The notes under the pieces: model-generated | Database searches by the model: none | Told to the model about the DNA's origin: nothing | Seen by the model: the letters and a program-made list of their open reading frames with translations, nothing else | Program-made: the position numbers and the translations under genes | DNA from: Elusimicrobia bacterium GWA2_62_23 | GTDB lineage: Bacteria; Elusimicrobiota; Elusimicrobia; Elusimicrobiales; UBA9959 | DNA length: 56,127 bases | NCBI GenBank assembly: GCA_001799635.1 | Contig: MGTV01000042.1 | Coordinates: 1 to 56,127, forward strand | Reading direction: 5' to 3' | Part shown: piece by piece, positions 55,396-56,127 of the stretch | Numbering within the stretch: the stretch's first letter is position 1 | How the letters are laid out: every line of letters starts with the position of its first letter

Positions 55396-56127
55396 ATGAA
55401 CGACGTTTTCGATATAGTGCTGCTGCTGGCCCTGCCGGCTTCCGGTAAGTCCGAAGTCCGCCGCTTCCTGGCCAACGTGGAGCCCGAGAGGCTCAAGAAA
55501 GAGTTCCATATCGGCGCCAACCTGCAGCTGGACGACTTCCCTTACGTCCACATGATGCGTCGCGCCGACGACGAACTGGCGAAGCTGGGCAAGGCCCGCC
55601 TGTTCTTCAAGTCCGGTGACCGCCCGTTCCAGGACACCAAGGACTGGGGCACCCTGATCCACCTCTTGAACGAGGACTACCACGACCTGATGGCCAAGAA
55701 CGTGGTAAAGGCCGACTCCGCCGCCGACCTGCTGATGCGCCGCATAGACAAGGCCGGCGAGAAGGCTAAACTGGCCCCGCGCCTGGCCGGTCTGGACGCC
55801 GTCACCTGGAAGACCGTGGCCGCCGCCCTGGAACCGGAAGCCCGCGCCATGCTCGACGAAAAGCACGCCGCCTACCCGGCTTCTTTCGAAGGCAAGACCA
55901 TCGTCATCGAGGCCGCCCGCGGCGGTCCCGACAAGTCCTCCTTCCCGCTGCAGGACCCGCTGGGCTACCAGTATTCCCTGCGCGAGCTCGACCCGGAGAT
56001 CCTCAAGCGCGCCGTCATCCTCTACGTCTGGGTGACCCCCGAGGAAAGCCGCCGCAAGAACACCGCCCGCACCAACCCCAACGACCCGGGCTCCATCCTG
56101 CACCACGGCGTGCCGATGGAAGTGATG
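55396..56127 (+). CDS. P-loop protein of unknown function, cut by window end
   Basis: The reading frame is open from ATG 55396 to the last base (244 codons, no stop), so the C-terminus is missing. Near the N-terminus, VLLLALPASGKSEVRRFL looks like a Walker A / P-loop of the kinase type. The following LQLDDFPYVHMMRRADDEL may provide acidic metal ligands. Codon use and GC match the neighbours. A nucleotide kinase or related NTPase is possible, but I do not recognise the family. A perfect SD supports the start. Confidence 0.75.
   Translation, partial: MNDVFDIVLLLALPASGKSEVRRFLANVEPERLKKEFHIGANLQLDDFPYVHMMRRADDELAKLGKARLFFKSGDRPFQDTKDWGTLIHLLNEDYHDLMAKNVVKADSAADLLMRRIDKAGEKAKLAPRLAGLDAVTWKTVAAALEPEARAMLDEKHAAYPASFEGKTIVIEAARGGPDKSSFPLQDPLGYQYSLRELDPEILKRAVILYVWVTPEESRRKNTARTNPNDPGSILHHGVPMEVM

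Overview
The window is about 56 kb of GC-rich, densely coding bacterial DNA from a diderm (Gram-negative-type) organism. Evidence for an outer membrane is the PorV/PorQ-type and other beta-barrel proteins ending in Phe, many Sec signal peptides, and FecR-like and OmpA-like periplasmic proteins. The mix of very large fibronectin-III / Kelch / YadA-like surface proteins, C-terminal domains resembling type IX sorting domains, AmmeMemoRadiSam genes and a NapH-like ferredoxin points to Elusimicrobiota or a related, poorly cultured phylum. That placement is an inference; no rRNA gene is present to settle it.

Layout. 0.2-3.0 kb: a secreted helical protein, then an ECF sigma factor operon (sigma, short membrane anti-sigma candidate, CpaB-like protein, LUD protein). 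3.0-25.5 kb: a surface and secretion region with a 1241-aa FnIII protein, a PrcB-domain protein, a FecR-like protein, a PorV-like barrel, a 2836-aa mosaic adhesin, a 1528-aa Kelch/FnIII protein and a 645-aa barrel protein. 25.5-30.0 kb, minus strand: a five-gene operon encoding a FliF(RBM3)-TM-FliG fusion, a MotA, two different MotB/OmpA proteins and a TPR protein, with no other flagellar gene. 30.2-32.7 kb: a clostripain-type protease and a second PorV-like barrel. 32.7-39.1 kb: an isoprenoid pair (ispA, dxs), a LOG-family protein, and the AmmeMemoRadiSam pair. 39.1-43.1 kb: a degenerate spermidine-synthase-like membrane protein, and a divergent module of NapH-like ferredoxin, zinc ribbon and CcdA/DsbD-like membrane protein. 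43.3-50.6 kb: an M14 carboxypeptidase, a GNAT / DUF2156 / PgeF run, a TSUP permease, adenine deaminase and a metallophosphatase. 50.6-56.1 kb: initiator tRNA, a secreted FKBP, a type-II P-type ATPase, a TerC protein, and a P-loop protein cut by the window end.

How parts may work together. The strongest candidate for an undescribed system is the motor operon. It seems to encode a minimal rotor, in which one polypeptide joins the inner end of the flagellar MS-ring protein to the torque domains of FliG, together with its own proton-channel stator carrying two B subunits. Export apparatus, rod, hook and filament genes are all absent. Its neighbours are proteins with type-IX-like C-terminal domains and PorV-like barrels, so it could power surface transport, gliding or secretion. 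That link rests on proximity alone.

Regulation. Several transcription units begin with a TATAAT-like box only 8-11 nt before the ATG and no Shine-Dalgarno sequence, which suggests leaderless mRNAs. Others have a consensus AGGAGG. Strong intrinsic terminators separate many units.
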